Assembly: GCA_903895195.1 (NCBI GenBank)
Contig: CAITSZ010000012.1
Location: forward strand, 37,303-101,302
Direction of reading: 5' to 3'
Length of the DNA: 64,000 nt
Origin: an uncultured Chlorobiaceae bacterium
Lineage (GTDB): Bacteria; Bacteroidota; Chlorobiia; Chlorobiales; Chlorobiaceae
Positions 8,326 to 16,602 of this stretch are shown in pieces; positions within the stretch are counted from its first letter, which is position 1; the number at the start of each line of letters is the position of its first letter. The notes under the pieces were generated by a model. It saw only the letters and a list, made by a program, of their open reading frames with translations, was not told the DNA's origin and searched no databases. The translations under genes and the position numbers were made by a program.

Positions 8326-10383
8326 ATGAAATGCCATTGCATGGCTTTTTTGAAGCCTTTGGTTACAGGATTTGCATTCTCAATAATTGCTTGCAATTCA
8401 TTTGCTACCGATTCATCTAATTATTTGCGAACAGATCCACCATCCGGCGATCAACTTTGGGGTCTGCGCATGATTGGTCTTAATAGCGCAGTTAAGGCAG
8501 GTTTTACGGGTAAAGGTATAATCGTTGGAGTCCCTGATGATATCATTTTTGTGAATCATCCAGAATTTGCCGGTAAAGTAGTTGGCACCTACAATATCTA
8601 CCCTGATTCTCCGTATGAACCTAACACAGGAGAATCCCACGGTACTCATATTGCCGGAACTATTCTGGGAACCAACGTCGGAATAGCAACAGGGAGCAAA
8701 CTGGTGGGTATCAATTTCACAAGTGGAGGATGGACTATTCCGGATTTCAATGAACATATTATTGCCGGTTATGATTTTGGCATCCGTAATGGTGTTAAGG
8801 TATACAACAACTCTTGGGGAGTAGGTAATTTTGCCGACTATACCTTTGCAAAGATCGAAAGTGAGTTGCCGAATGTGGTGCAGGCTTTTCGTAATACTAC
8901 GGCAGCTGGTTCTATACAGGTATTTGCAGCAGCTAATGAAGGTCGGCCCACTCCTGCCATACAAGCGGCCCTTCCTTATTATTATCCTGAATTTAAGCCT
9001 TACTGGATTGCAGTTGTTGCTGTAGGGCCTGACGGCAATCTTTCATCGTATTCCAATGCTGCCAATATCGCGGCCGAATGGACTATTGCCGCGCCTGGTG
9101 GCGCTAGAATCCCCAATTCGCCAGATCAAGATATCTGGTCAACTTGGCTGAGTGATTCTTATGCCGCTGGATCCGGCACATCCATGGCTGCCCCTCATGT
9201 TACCGGTACCGTGGCAGTGGCAATGGAAATCTTCCCCCATGCCACCGGCCCGGAGCTGGTGCAAATGGTACTGCAAACAGCAACCGATATCGGCGCACCC
9301 GGGGTTGACGCGACCTATGGCTGGGGGCTGCTGAACCTTGGCAATATCGTCCAAACCATTGAACCGCGCACAGCCGGACTATTTGCCAATGCGGCATGGT
9401 CGCGTTTCGTTACCATGGATCATATGGGCACGGCCCTGCGCCAGCGTATATTCACTTCTTCGCTCGGCTCCGGCGTTGGGTCGCAGCAAGAGGTACTCTC
9501 ATTTTCAACTGGTGACGGGAAAGGCAGTGCAACCCTGAAGACGCATAGCTTATGGGTGCTCCCAATCTATGGCATTGCGAACCTTGATTCGGGCGCTGAT
9601 TCGCAGTCGCTACACACCACCACTACGGGTACCTGGATTGGCACTGACCTGATCGATTTGGAGACGACCCGCCTAGGCGTTGCCGCAGGTGTATCGAGAA
9701 CGGATATGGAAACAATCACTTCGCTTGACAAGGGACGCACTGATGCGTTGCATTTTGGCCTCTTTGCTTCCAAAAACTTGGTCGATTGGGTGCTTGAAGG
9801 CAGCGGCCAATTTGCCTTGATGAACCAGTCCCTCACGCGATATGATATTTCTGGTGCTGCTGGTACGGCTCGCCCTCCAGTCGGGAAAAGCAGTTTCCGT
9901 TCCGATGCTCTTGAGGCTGCAGTGAGCCTTGCCCGCAAGTTCCAGCACAATAGCGGATGGAGCCTCGCCCCCTATGCTTCACTGAACTGGCGCTGGCAGC
10001 AATCAGATGCCTTCAGTGAAACTGATGCCAGAATCTTTAACCTCAAGGCTCCGCAAAACACCTTGTACCAGCTTGAACCCGGCGCTGGTCTGCGCTGGTC
10101 ATCGGCTCCGACCATGAGTCGAGCAGGAAGCTTGCGCTTTTCTGCTGATGTGGGCTATTCACAACTGACCGGTGATCTTGACAATAAAATTCAGGTCACC
10201 CTGCTCGGCCGGCCGATAGGGGCGCATACTGCGACCCTTGGAATGGATATCCTCAACTTCGGAGCACAGTTGAACTTTGCCACCCTCAGCCGTAACGCTT
10301 CAGGTATCCTCGGCTACCGAGGACGGCTCCAGCAGAATGCCAATGAACATACCTTCATGGCAGGGGTGAATGTGAAGTTTTAA
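8326..10383 (+). CDS. Subtilisin-like (S8) serine protease autotransporter
   Basis: 685 residues, with a second in-frame ATG at 8341. A signal peptide ends near SFA (about residue 27). The S8 domain covers about residues 40-350. The catalytic residues read as Asp71 (VGVPDD), His105 (ESHGTHIAG) and Ser286 (GSGTSMAAPHV), with the oxyanion Asn204 (AAANEG). The C-terminal 280 residues look like an autotransporter beta-barrel and end in GVNVKF, with the terminal aromatic residue expected of outer-membrane proteins. It should therefore be surface-anchored or released. It lies alone between precursors A and B on the opposite strand. The second half is noticeably richer in GC than the first. A role in processing the island's peptides is possible but only inferred from position. 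Confidence 0.88.
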   Translation: MKCHCMAFLKPLVTGFAFSIIACNSFATDSSNYLRTDPPSGDQLWGLRMIGLNSAVKAGFTGKGIIVGVPDDIIFVNHPEFAGKVVGTYNIYPDSPYEPNTGESHGTHIAGTILGTNVGIATGSKLVGINFTSGGWTIPDFNEHIIAGYDFGIRNGVKVYNNSWGVGNFADYTFAKIESELPNVVQAFRNTTAAGSIQVFAAANEGRPTPAIQAALPYYYPEFKPYWIAVVAVGPDGNLSSYSNAANIAAEWTIAAPGGARIPNSPDQDIWSTWLSDSYAAGSGTSMAAPHVTGTVAVAMEIFPHATGPELVQMVLQTATDIGAPGVDATYGWGLLNLGNIVQTIEPRTAGLFANAAWSRFVTMDHMGTALRQRIFTSSLGSGVGSQQEVLSFSTGDGKGSATLKTHSLWVLPIYGIANLDSGADSQSLHTTTTGTWIGTDLIDLETTRLGVAAGVSRTDMETITSLDKGRTDALHFGLFASKNLVDWVLEGSGQFALMNQSLTRYDISGAAGTARPPVGKSSFRSDALEAAVSLARKFQHNSGWSLAPYASLNWRWQQSDAFSETDARIFNLKAPQNTLYQLEPGAGLRWSSAPTMSRAGSLRFSADVGYSQLTGDLDNKIQVTLLGRPIGAHTATLGMDILNFGAQLNFATLSRNASGILGYRGRLQQNANEHTFMAGVNVKF

Positions 10384-10570
10384 GCTGATTAAAATAAGCT
10401 TGCGAGGCCTTCGCGAGTGTGGGCGCGCAAAGACTGTCATTGGCAAATACCGCCTCAAGCTTAGATGGGCGGCATTGCCCTGCAAGGGGAGTACTTCAAA
10501 CTGCGTCCGCATTGCTCCGCTGGCTCCATGTCGGTTTATGACCACTCCGGCAGGGCAAAGGTAACCTGGC

Positions 10571-10598
10571 AAAAAACTATCCCCACGAACGGGGTTGA
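10571..10598 (-). terminator. 3' hairpin of precursor B cassette
   Basis: On the minus strand CCCC-GTTCGT-GGGG is followed by ATAG and six T residues, about 45 bases after the stop of precursor B. The same arrangement with a different loop is found after precursors C and E. Confidence 0.6.
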
Positions 10599-10640
10599 CC
10601 GAAGGTGTGAACTCTATCTACACGTATTAAATAAAACAAA

Positions 10641-10871
10641 TCAACAGTAGCGTATATGCCAATGCAAAACAGTACCACCCGCGGCGGAATCCAATTCTGC
10701 ATCACTCAACTCTCCTGCCACCTCTTTAATTTCTGCCTCGCTGCAATCAAACCCTTCGCTCTGGATGCAGGCCAGCCGACCGGCAACATCCTCTATGGCC
10801 ATAACACGCTTGGCAAACGCTTCGTCTGACTTCATCCTCTCGATGAACAATCTTGCCTGGTCTAATGACAT
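10641..10871 (-). CDS. Nif11-type RiPP precursor B
   Basis: 76 residues. The leader (1-66) begins MSLDQARLFIERMKSDEAF, runs through AIEDVAGRLACIQSEGFDCS and ends ELSDAELDSAAGG. The core after Gly-Gly is TVLHWHIRYC: ten residues with Trp, two His and a C-terminal Cys. The leader is very close to that of precursor G (22966-23205), but the two cores do not align. This is what is expected if leaders are kept for recognition while cores are free to change. An AAGGAGG site precedes the ATG. The gene is flanked by a conserved promoter on one side and a hairpin on the other, so it is a self-contained cassette. Confidence 0.88.
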   Translation of the reverse strand: MSLDQARLFIERMKSDEAFAKRVMAIEDVAGRLACIQSEGFDCSEAEIKEVAGELSDAELDSAAGGTVLHWHIRYC

Positions 10872-11194
10872 GAGATCCTCCTTTGGGGTTAAGTAATGAT
10901 CTTATCACTTGAAGCTACGCGTTACCGGCAGCAATTGCAAAAGCAGTAATGTCCCCATGCGCCGAAGAGCCTTCAAAGCACCCGATTATGCTGCTGTGGC
11001 GGCTTTTACGTTAAACCTTATGCTTTGGCCGGAAATATCTATATTTAATTCTGTTTTCAATGGAGTTCACAGCCCTGTTGATATGGTTATGATAGAGACT
11101 GATCTTGATATTGTTGTATGACGATATTTGTAAAAGTGTTGCGGCAAAAAAACCGGTCTTGATTGAGAGGGAAAACATAACGGAGGATCAGAAC
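10872..11194. other. Upstream regions of precursor B and of the decarboxylase
   Basis: Holds the precursor B 5' region (to about 10950) and then about 240 bases before the divergent decarboxylase gene. A 70-codon plus-strand frame here (10909-11121) begins inside the conserved promoter repeat and shows no family likeness, so I do not call it. Confidence 0.5.
10912..10940 (-). promoter_or_regulatory. Conserved Nif11-cassette promoter (precursor B)
   Basis: Minus strand TTGCAA (10940-10935), 17 bases, TAGCTT (10917-10912), about 41 bases before the ATG. Nearly identical to the copy before precursor A. Confidence 0.65.
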
Positions 11195-12877
11195 ATGCAG
11201 AACGAGACGACTAAAGCGGTGATTCAGGATGTAGTTGATTCTTCTCACAAGGGAGTCGAGAGCTTGACCCGCCGTTCTTTTATTGGCATCAGTTCATTAG
11301 CCATTGCGGGTGCTTATCTGTTCCGTCCTGCGCGTATGTGGGCTGCTGCGCGACATATGAAAGTTGACAGTAAAGCATTTCTGACTGATTTTAAGCCCTC
11401 TGTCGGATTTGTTGAGTTTCGCAATTCAGAAACCATTGTCGGAGGCTATCGGGTCGAATGGTGGGAGAAGAATTTCGGATTACCACTGACCATCAACTAT
11501 GCGCCAGCCATCCACAACTCCATCCGATCGTTTAAAAAAGTATTTGAGGAGCACTATCCGCAAGGGGAAATTCGGTATGCGGTTAAAGCGAATACACATC
11601 CGGAGATACTGGCGATTGCCCGTTCCGAAGGAATTGGCGCAGATGTGGCATCTGAGAATGAAATGCGTTGTGCGTTGGAGGCAAAACTTCCGGCGGAACA
11701 TATTGATGTCAATGGAAACAGTAAAACTCCAGCACTGATTGAAAAGGCCCTGAAAGGCAACATGCTCCTTGTCGTGGATAGTATTGAGGAGTTTGAGGTT
11801 ATTTCCGGAATGGCGAAAAAGATGGGAGTCCGGGCGCGGTGCCTTATGCGCCTTAGTGGATTTGATCTTGGAAAGGTTACCGACCTGGGTTCGTTCACTG
11901 CCGGTTCATGGTGCAAGTTCGGTATGAATATTCAGAAAATGCCCGTTTTTCTTGATATCATTCTGCCTAAACATCCCCATATGGATTTCATGGGGTTTCA
12001 TATACACATTGGTACACAGGTTTTTTCTGACGTTTCTTATCGTACAGTGCTTGGCAAGTTGATCGAGTTTTCACACCGGCTTAATGAAAAAGGGGGCCGA
12101 TGCCGGATTCTCAACCTGGGTGGCGGGTTCCCGGTCAGCTACCTGACCCGGATTGAATGGGAAACTGAATTGAATCGCATTCGGGAAGGTTATCTTGCGG
12201 CTAAAAAAGGGGATTTTTCAAAAGTATGGGTGTGGGGCAACTCTCCCGCCATGTTCATGGATCCTGAAACTGGCGTCATCAATCTTGACGAGTGGTCTGG
12301 CGAGAAATCCTATTCCGCCTATCCAGAAGCGAAGATGCTGGAAACGATTCTTGTTGGTGATGTCACCGTTGACGGGAAAACGATGTCGGTGAAAGAGGCT
12401 CTGCATGGAATCGGCAATCCGACGTTAATCGTAGAGCCTGGGCGTGCAATAACCGAGACCAGTGGCGTAAGTCTTGCCAGAATAAAGGGGATTCGCACCA
12501 TAGACTACGATCATAATATGATTACTCTGGATGCCGGAGCTGTCAATTACGATTCGGCGGTAGAGCGGGATTATCTGATGCGCAATTGGTCTCTGGCAAC
12601 CCAGGGAAACAGGAAAAGCACCCAGCCGTTCACGGCATTCCTTGCCGGGCGCTTATGCTATAATGGCGATATCATCTACCGCCAGAAAATTATGCTTCCC
12701 ACGCGGCCATCCATCGGTGATATTCTGATATGCCATGATACTGGCGCATATTCTTCGCACTTCTATCTGTCGTGCGTAAATTCTTTCGCACGGCCGGCAA
12801 GACTAATGGCTTTTGGTGATGGCTCTATCAAATATCTTAAATCCAAGGATACCTATGAGGAAATATTTTCCCTGTAG
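11195..12877 (+). CDS. Tat-exported fold-type III PLP-dependent decarboxylase-like protein
   Basis: 560 residues from the ATG at 11195, chosen because GGAGG lies about 9 bases before it and because it puts a twin-arginine signal (LTRRSFIGISSLAIAGA) at residues 24-40. The rest is an alanine-racemase/ornithine-DAP decarboxylase fold: PLP-binding Lys131 in YAVKANTHP, the FHIHIGTQ strand, the phosphate loop LNLGGGFP, VEPGRAI, and a C-terminal GDILICHDTGAYSSHFY. Relatives decarboxylate basic amino acids or diaminopimelate in the cytoplasm. Export of a folded PLP enzyme through Tat is unusual. It sits alone between precursors B and C. Substrate unknown; it is not the housekeeping lysA. Confidence 0.82.
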   Translation: MQNETTKAVIQDVVDSSHKGVESLTRRSFIGISSLAIAGAYLFRPARMWAAARHMKVDSKAFLTDFKPSVGFVEFRNSETIVGGYRVEWWEKNFGLPLTINYAPAIHNSIRSFKKVFEEHYPQGEIRYAVKANTHPEILAIARSEGIGADVASENEMRCALEAKLPAEHIDVNGNSKTPALIEKALKGNMLLVVDSIEEFEVISGMAKKMGVRARCLMRLSGFDLGKVTDLGSFTAGSWCKFGMNIQKMPVFLDIILPKHPHMDFMGFHIHIGTQVFSDVSYRTVLGKLIEFSHRLNEKGGRCRILNLGGGFPVSYLTRIEWETELNRIREGYLAAKKGDFSKVWVWGNSPAMFMDPETGVINLDEWSGEKSYSAYPEAKMLETILVGDVTVDGKTMSVKEALHGIGNPTLIVEPGRAITETSGVSLARIKGIRTIDYDHNMITLDAGAVNYDSAVERDYLMRNWSLATQGNRKSTQPFTAFLAGRLCYNGDIIYRQKIMLPTRPSIGDILICHDTGAYSSHFYLSCVNSFARPARLMAFGDGSIKYLKSKDTYEEIFSL

Positions 12878-13185
12878 CCATTTGAGGGGCACTCTTTGCA
12901 AAGCGGCATAGTCGCAATTCGATGTGCAAAAGCTGCATTGGAATCTCGTTGTACTTACGTTGAGATTTATAAAAGCGCTGCCCTCAGCCGCATTTCGCTC
13001 AGCCATGCAACAGCCCGCATTCTCAGCCGCTTGCATTTGGTGCAGCAAGCTGCATTTGGCGCTTTCAGCGGTTGGGCTGCATTCGCTGCTATTCGGTCTA
13101 TGTCCGCTCCGGCATCGAAAAGGTAACCTGGCAAAAATCAGCCCCACTCATGGGGTTTACCGGAGGCGCGTGTCTTCTCCACACG
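12878..13185. repeat. Island repeat block downstream of the decarboxylase
   Basis: Made of island repeats. The 80-base unit at 12994-13073 recurs, as far as I can align, without mismatch at 14271-14350. The 94-base unit at 13074-13167 recurs at 20333-20426, also without visible mismatch. The latter contains the 3' hairpin of the precursor C cassette. Confidence 0.75.
13131..13157 (-). terminator. 3' hairpin of precursor C cassette
   Basis: Minus strand CCCC-ATGAGT-GGGG, then CTGA and a run of five T residues, about 30 bases past the stop codon of precursor C. Lies within a 94-base repeat shared with precursor E. Confidence 0.6.
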
Positions 13186-13428
13186 TTATGATAAGTATAA
13201 CCAATTCATTGAATAATTGCCAACGCGCCCCGCCCCTGCTGCTTGATCTAAATCATCATCCCTCAACTCGCCATGCACCTCTTTGACCTCCTCTTTGGTA
13301 AACGCAAATCCTGCTTCGCTTGCCGCAACAAGCCTTGCATCGACATCTTCAATTGCAACGATGCGATTGCGGAATGCCTCGTCTGACTTCATCTTCTCGA
13401 TGAACGCTCTTGCTTGATCTAATGACAT
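13186..13428 (-). CDS. Nif11-type RiPP precursor C
   Basis: 80 residues from the ATG at 13428. The start is set by homology (MSLDQARAFIEKMKSD) and by GGAG upstream, rather than by the longer frame to 13482. The leader is of the second subgroup, with EDVDARLVAASEAGFAFTKE and GELRDDDLDQAAGA in place of the DCSE type. The cut site would be Gly-Ala rather than Gly-Gly, which is a common variant. The core is GRVGNYSMNWLYLS. It has aromatic residues like the others but lacks the C-terminal Cys found in A, B, F and G. Leader nearly identical to that of precursor E. Confidence 0.85.
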   Translation of the reverse strand: MSLDQARAFIEKMKSDEAFRNRIVAIEDVDARLVAASEAGFAFTKEEVKEVHGELRDDDLDQAAGAGRVGNYSMNWLYLS

Positions 13429-13440
13429 GATATTCTCCAC

Positions 13441-13461
13441 GGGTTGGGGTTGGGGTTGGGG
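13441..13461 (+). other. Four G-tracts in the 5' region of precursor C (G-quadruplex candidate)
   Basis: Four runs of three to four G separated by TT lie on the plus strand between the promoter and ribosome site of precursor C; the transcript would carry the C-rich complement. Precursor D has three runs at the same place and the other cassettes have one or two, so the tract length varies like a slippage-prone repeat. Confidence 0.5.
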
Positions 13462-13480
13462 TAATGAATTAGTCCCTCTC

Positions 13481-13509
13481 AAGTTATGTAGCAGTTACTG
13501 AAATTGCAA
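13481..13509 (-). promoter_or_regulatory. Conserved Nif11-cassette promoter (precursor C)
   Basis: Minus strand TTGCAA (13509-13504), 17 bases, TAACTT (13486-13481). Same spacing as in A and B although the spacer sequence differs; nearly identical to the copy before precursor D. Confidence 0.65.
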
Positions 13510-13853
13510 AAGCAAAGCGCTGCACTCCGCCCTGCCGGGCTCAATTTGCGCAGCCTGCTTGCGTTAGCCAGAGCATCATAACCGGCATCGGTAATTCAGT
13601 ACTGCAATCTGGCGTCTGGGCAGGCGGCATGGCAAATGCAAAAGCAACTCAGCAGTAAGCCTGCATCGCATGTCGGAACATGCTCGCCAGCTTTATGAGC
13701 AAGGGGCCTCTCGTCAGAGACTCCGGCAGTACGTCATCCGATGGCACCGCTGGCTCCATGGCGGTTTGGAGGGTATGGTATCAACTAAAGGTTGCGTCAC
13801 TAAATACTGGGTCTATGTCCTGTAGTATATGCAAATCACCGGGGCCATGGTAC
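13510..13853. repeat. Repeat block between precursors C and D
   Basis: GC-rich island repeat, then a segment (about 13757-13857) that reappears in inverted orientation at about 24540-24645 next to the ABC transporter gene. Shared words include CTAAATACTGGGTCTATGTC and ATCACCGGGGCCATGGTAC. No coding frame supported. Confidence 0.7.
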
Positions 13854-14144
13854 TCACCTAATGTCGGGTCGGTTTTTGACCAATTCCGCCCAGGTAATAA
13901 CAGAACCCTCAATACCCTTATGACCATAATGGCCTATATCTGGCCTTCCCCCCGCGGCCTCATCCAGCTCCTCGTCGCTTAGCACACCAGCTACCTCTTT
14001 AATCTCCGCCTCGCTGCAATCAAACCCAGCGCTTTTGATGAGATTAAAGCGCTCTGCAACATCCTCAATAGCCATAACACGCTCATTAAAGGCAACGTCC
14101 GATTTCATCTTGTCGATGAACGCTCTTGCTTGATCTACGGACAT
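13854..14144 (-). CDS. Nif11-type RiPP precursor D (long core)
   Basis: 96 residues from the ATG at 14144 (AAGGAG before it). The leader begins MSVDQARAFIDKMKSDVAF, of the DCSE subgroup, and ends VLSDEELDEAAGG. The core is 30 residues, the longest regular one. It starts RPDIGHYGHKGIEG and ends ELVKNRPDIR, so the tetrapeptide RPDI stands near both ends. It has no Cys. It contains a His-Tyr-Gly tripeptide; XYG is the recognition motif of known splicease-type radical SAM enzymes, but this is a weak hint since no PlpY-like partner gene is seen. The leader is closest to that of precursor A. Confidence 0.85.
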   Translation of the reverse strand: MSVDQARAFIDKMKSDVAFNERVMAIEDVAERFNLIKSAGFDCSEAEIKEVAGVLSDEELDEAAGGRPDIGHYGHKGIEGSVITWAELVKNRPDIR

Positions 14145-14190
14145 GAGGTACTCCTTGGGTTGGGGTTGGGGTAATGGATTTCTCCCTCTC

Positions 14191-14219
14191 AAGTTATGTA
14201 GCAGTTACTGAAATTGCAA
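14191..14219 (-). promoter_or_regulatory. Conserved Nif11-cassette promoter (precursor D)
   Basis: Minus strand TTGCAA (14219-14214), 17 bases, TAACTT (14196-14191). The 5' region also carries three G-tracts on the plus strand. Confidence 0.65.
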
Positions 14220-14607
14220 AAGCACAGCGCTGCACTCCGCCTTGAAGGGCTCCGTTTGCGCAGCATTGCCTTCGCTCAGCCATGCAACAGCCCGCATTCT
14301 CAGCCGCTTGCATTTGGTGCAGCAAGCTGCATTTGGCGCTTTCAGCGGTTCGATGCCCCCAGCTTGTACAGCCGCCCTCCGCTGCATTCCGCTGCAGTCC
14401 GACTCGGTCAGGCAACGCACAGCAAAGTGCAAGGCGTTCTGCGCGCTGTCGTTTGCCCAATGCCGAAAGAGAAGAAAGACCCGTAGCTCCCAAATGAAGA
14501 GCTGATTTAATTGTGGCATCGAAATTCATTCCGATTACAATGAGTCGTTTCATTTCCTTTCTTTTTTTTGGAACTTCCATGAATGAAACTGAAAATGTTA
14601 AAGGCTT
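14220..14607. repeat. Island repeat upstream of precursor D and of the beta-lactamase
   Basis: GC-rich segment with the second copy of the 80-base repeat (14271-14350). Several frames stay open on both strands because of base composition, but the predicted peptides are Cys/Ala/Arg-rich and match no family, so no gene is called. Confidence 0.7.
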
Positions 14608-14621
14608 GAGGAGGTGTGAAG

Positions 14622-15410
14622 ATGAGTTATCGGATATTTCTGATGTTGTTTTTCTTCGGTTATCCTGCGTTTACTGGTGCCGAACAGATTGATAAAAAGC
14701 TTTTTGGTGCATACGATATTTCCCTCGTGATCTTTAATCGCTCCTCCGGGGTCATGAGCAAGGTGAACCCTGTGCAGAGTGCCCGGCGGTTTCCCCCCTG
14801 TTCAACATTCAAAATCTATAATACCCTGATTGGCTTGCAGCTAGGTCTGATAAAAAACGCTGATGACCCATGGTATATCTGGGACGGCGTTCATCGCGAT
14901 ATCGAAGCATGGAATCGCGACTTGACTCTCCGTGACGCGTTCAGGGCATCGGCAGTGCCTGCCTTTCAAAGGCTGGCAAGAGAGATTGGACCTGCAAGGA
15001 TGAAAACTTATATCAATCGGATTGGCTATGGAAACGGGGATATCTCTGTAGGGATCGATAACTTCTGGCTTCCCGGGCAGGGAAACGAAGGAATTCTGAT
15101 CAGCGCAGATGAACAGGTTGCACTTTTGAATAAATTGCTGGACGGCAATCTGCCATTTTCCGGAAAGCAGTTGAAGATACTTCGTGATGTGATGCTAAAT
15201 CAAGAAACAGCAAAAGGTCGGCTTTATGGCAAGACAGGATCAGGCAGTAGTTCTGAAGGGCAAGAGGCGCTTGGATGGTTTGTCGGTTTTCTCGAAAGCA
15301 GTGGAGCCGTCTACGTGTTCGCCTGTAACATTAACGGAGGAGAGCATCCCTCTGGAAAAACCGCCCGAATTATCATGGAAAATGTTTTCAGGTCTCAGAA
15401 TCTTTTGTAG
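14622..15410 (+). CDS. Class D (OXA-type) beta-lactamase
   Basis: 262 residues. GAGGAGG at 14608-14614 sets the ATG at 14622. A signal peptide ends near TGA-EQ. All class D landmarks are present: the active-site STFK (Ser61, Lys64 for carbamylation), SAV (110-112), YGN (136-138), the omega-loop Trp in NFWLPG, and KTG (204-206). The protein should act in the periplasm and hydrolyse beta-lactams, or be a related penicillin-recognising enzyme. It is a lone gene inside the repeat island, flanked on both sides by island repeats. This fits acquisition as a single unit. Spectrum of activity cannot be told from the sequence. Confidence 0.9.
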   Translation: MSYRIFLMLFFFGYPAFTGAEQIDKKLFGAYDISLVIFNRSSGVMSKVNPVQSARRFPPCSTFKIYNTLIGLQLGLIKNADDPWYIWDGVHRDIEAWNRDLTLRDAFRASAVPAFQRLAREIGPARMKTYINRIGYGNGDISVGIDNFWLPGQGNEGILISADEQVALLNKLLDGNLPFSGKQLKILRDVMLNQETAKGRLYGKTGSGSSSEGQEALGWFVGFLESSGAVYVFACNINGGEHPSGKTARIIMENVFRSQNLL

Positions 15411-15757
15411 CTGCAGGAAAACCGTTTGTCATGCCGCTTGCCAAGCTTAAAAGCTCAAGCACCCCGCCAAACTGGATGAACATTGCAAAAGCTGCATCCG
15501 CATTCGCTGCCGGTTGCTCTTGTGCAGCAAGCCCGCATTCGCTGCCAGTTGCTTTCATGCAGCAAGCCTGCGTCCGCACAAACCGGTGCATTATTGAACT
15601 TTCAGCTTCGCTTTGGAGTGGCTGAACTGGCGCTTGGGCTGGTAAGAGCTTTGGCGGGTGGCGGTGCATAGAAGTCGCGGCGGGGGGGGGAATGCAAACA
15701 TTGCGATGTTGGCAATGCCGATTTTGTAAAAATCCTTTTTGCCTTAATTCGATATCA
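15411..15757. repeat. Island repeat downstream of the beta-lactamase
   Basis: Contains an ATTGCAAAAGC word like that at the cassette promoters (15482), followed by GC-rich motifs with repeated CCGCATTCGCTGCC. No gene and no convincing Nif11 coding remnant found. Confidence 0.55.
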
Positions 15758-16177
15758 TTATACCTGCCAGAACTCCAATGCACCTTTGGGCAGCTTTGAC
15801 AGTACCTGTTCGAAAGCTTCTTCGTCGATGCACTGCCGAAGAGCAAGAGAAACATCTCGAATGGCAGTCCTGGTTGAAAAGTTGTGTCTGGATCGAAGAG
15901 CCAAGACTTCCTGCGTCATGACGGCACGATCCTCAAACGGACGAATAGGTTCGTTGGTATCCCAATCGGCCACAAATACAGCTCGAACTACTGGTGGCAA
16001 AACAGCCGCAAATAAGATGGCATCCTTGAGCTCAAGACGACGTCGAAAAGTCTGCAAAACCCCTTGCATCATTGTATAAGCCTGATGAGTGCTCCCAAAA
16101 CCGGAAAGGTCACGCACTTTTATCAGAAACTTGTAGAAGTCGTCTGTTGCCCGTTGATACTCAGAGGGTACCGGCAT
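15758..16177 (-). CDS. DUF2267 protein
   Basis: 139 residues. The pattern MQGVLQTFRRRLELKDAILFAAVLPPVVRAVFVADWD is characteristic of DUF2267: a helical repeat of about 65 residues in which a first helix pair ends in the LP.LRA.....W motif. A second, weaker repeat follows. No signal peptide or membrane segment, so it is cytoplasmic. CAGGAGCA before the ATG supports the start. The function of the family is unknown; members often lie near stress genes. Here it is isolated between island repeats. Confidence 0.7.
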   Translation of the reverse strand: MPVPSEYQRATDDFYKFLIKVRDLSGFGSTHQAYTMMQGVLQTFRRRLELKDAILFAAVLPPVVRAVFVADWDTNEPIRPFEDRAVMTQEVLALRSRHNFSTRTAIRDVSLALRQCIDEEAFEQVLSKLPKGALEFWQV

Positions 16178-16602
16178 GGAGTGCTCCTGTTTGCGGTGCT
16201 GATGCTGTTTGAATACTTCAGATTAAAAATATAAAAAAAAGAACAGAGTACTGTTAATGTCCGAGAATGCAATCGCAAAAACGTCTGAACTGGCGCTTGG
16301 TGTTGCTTTTCCGGACTCTGGCGGGGGCACCTGCTTTATGGCGAATACACCTTCAACTCAGCGGTTAAGCCTGCGGCATGAAGAATGATGCTGGAGTGTC
16401 GGCGGGCATTGGCGGGCGTGTCAGCAGTGCTTGGCGGTGCCTAGGCGGCAGAGGTTTGGCTTGAGAGCTTGGCATTGGCGGCGGCAAGACGCGCAGCAAG
16501 AGGGCGCGGGGAGAGGGCAAAGCGTCAGGCCTGGCAGAGAGTGTGTGGCGTATATCTAGCCCTAACAGCAGGTCGGTTTATGACCACTCCTGCATCGTAA
16601 AG
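16178..16602. repeat. Island repeat, GC-rich
   Basis: Includes a segment (about 16455-16520) with GGCATTGGCGGC and GAGGGCGCGGGGAGA that recurs at about 19370-19430. At its right end (about 16570) is a variant of the TCGGTTTATGACCACTCC motif also seen at 10530 and, inverted, at 24520. Confidence 0.6.

Noticed and set aside
14194..14580. Cys- and Ala-rich open frames in GC-rich repeats
   Set aside because: Several overlapping frames on both strands stay open at once, with no ribosome sites or family likeness; the DNA is repeat.
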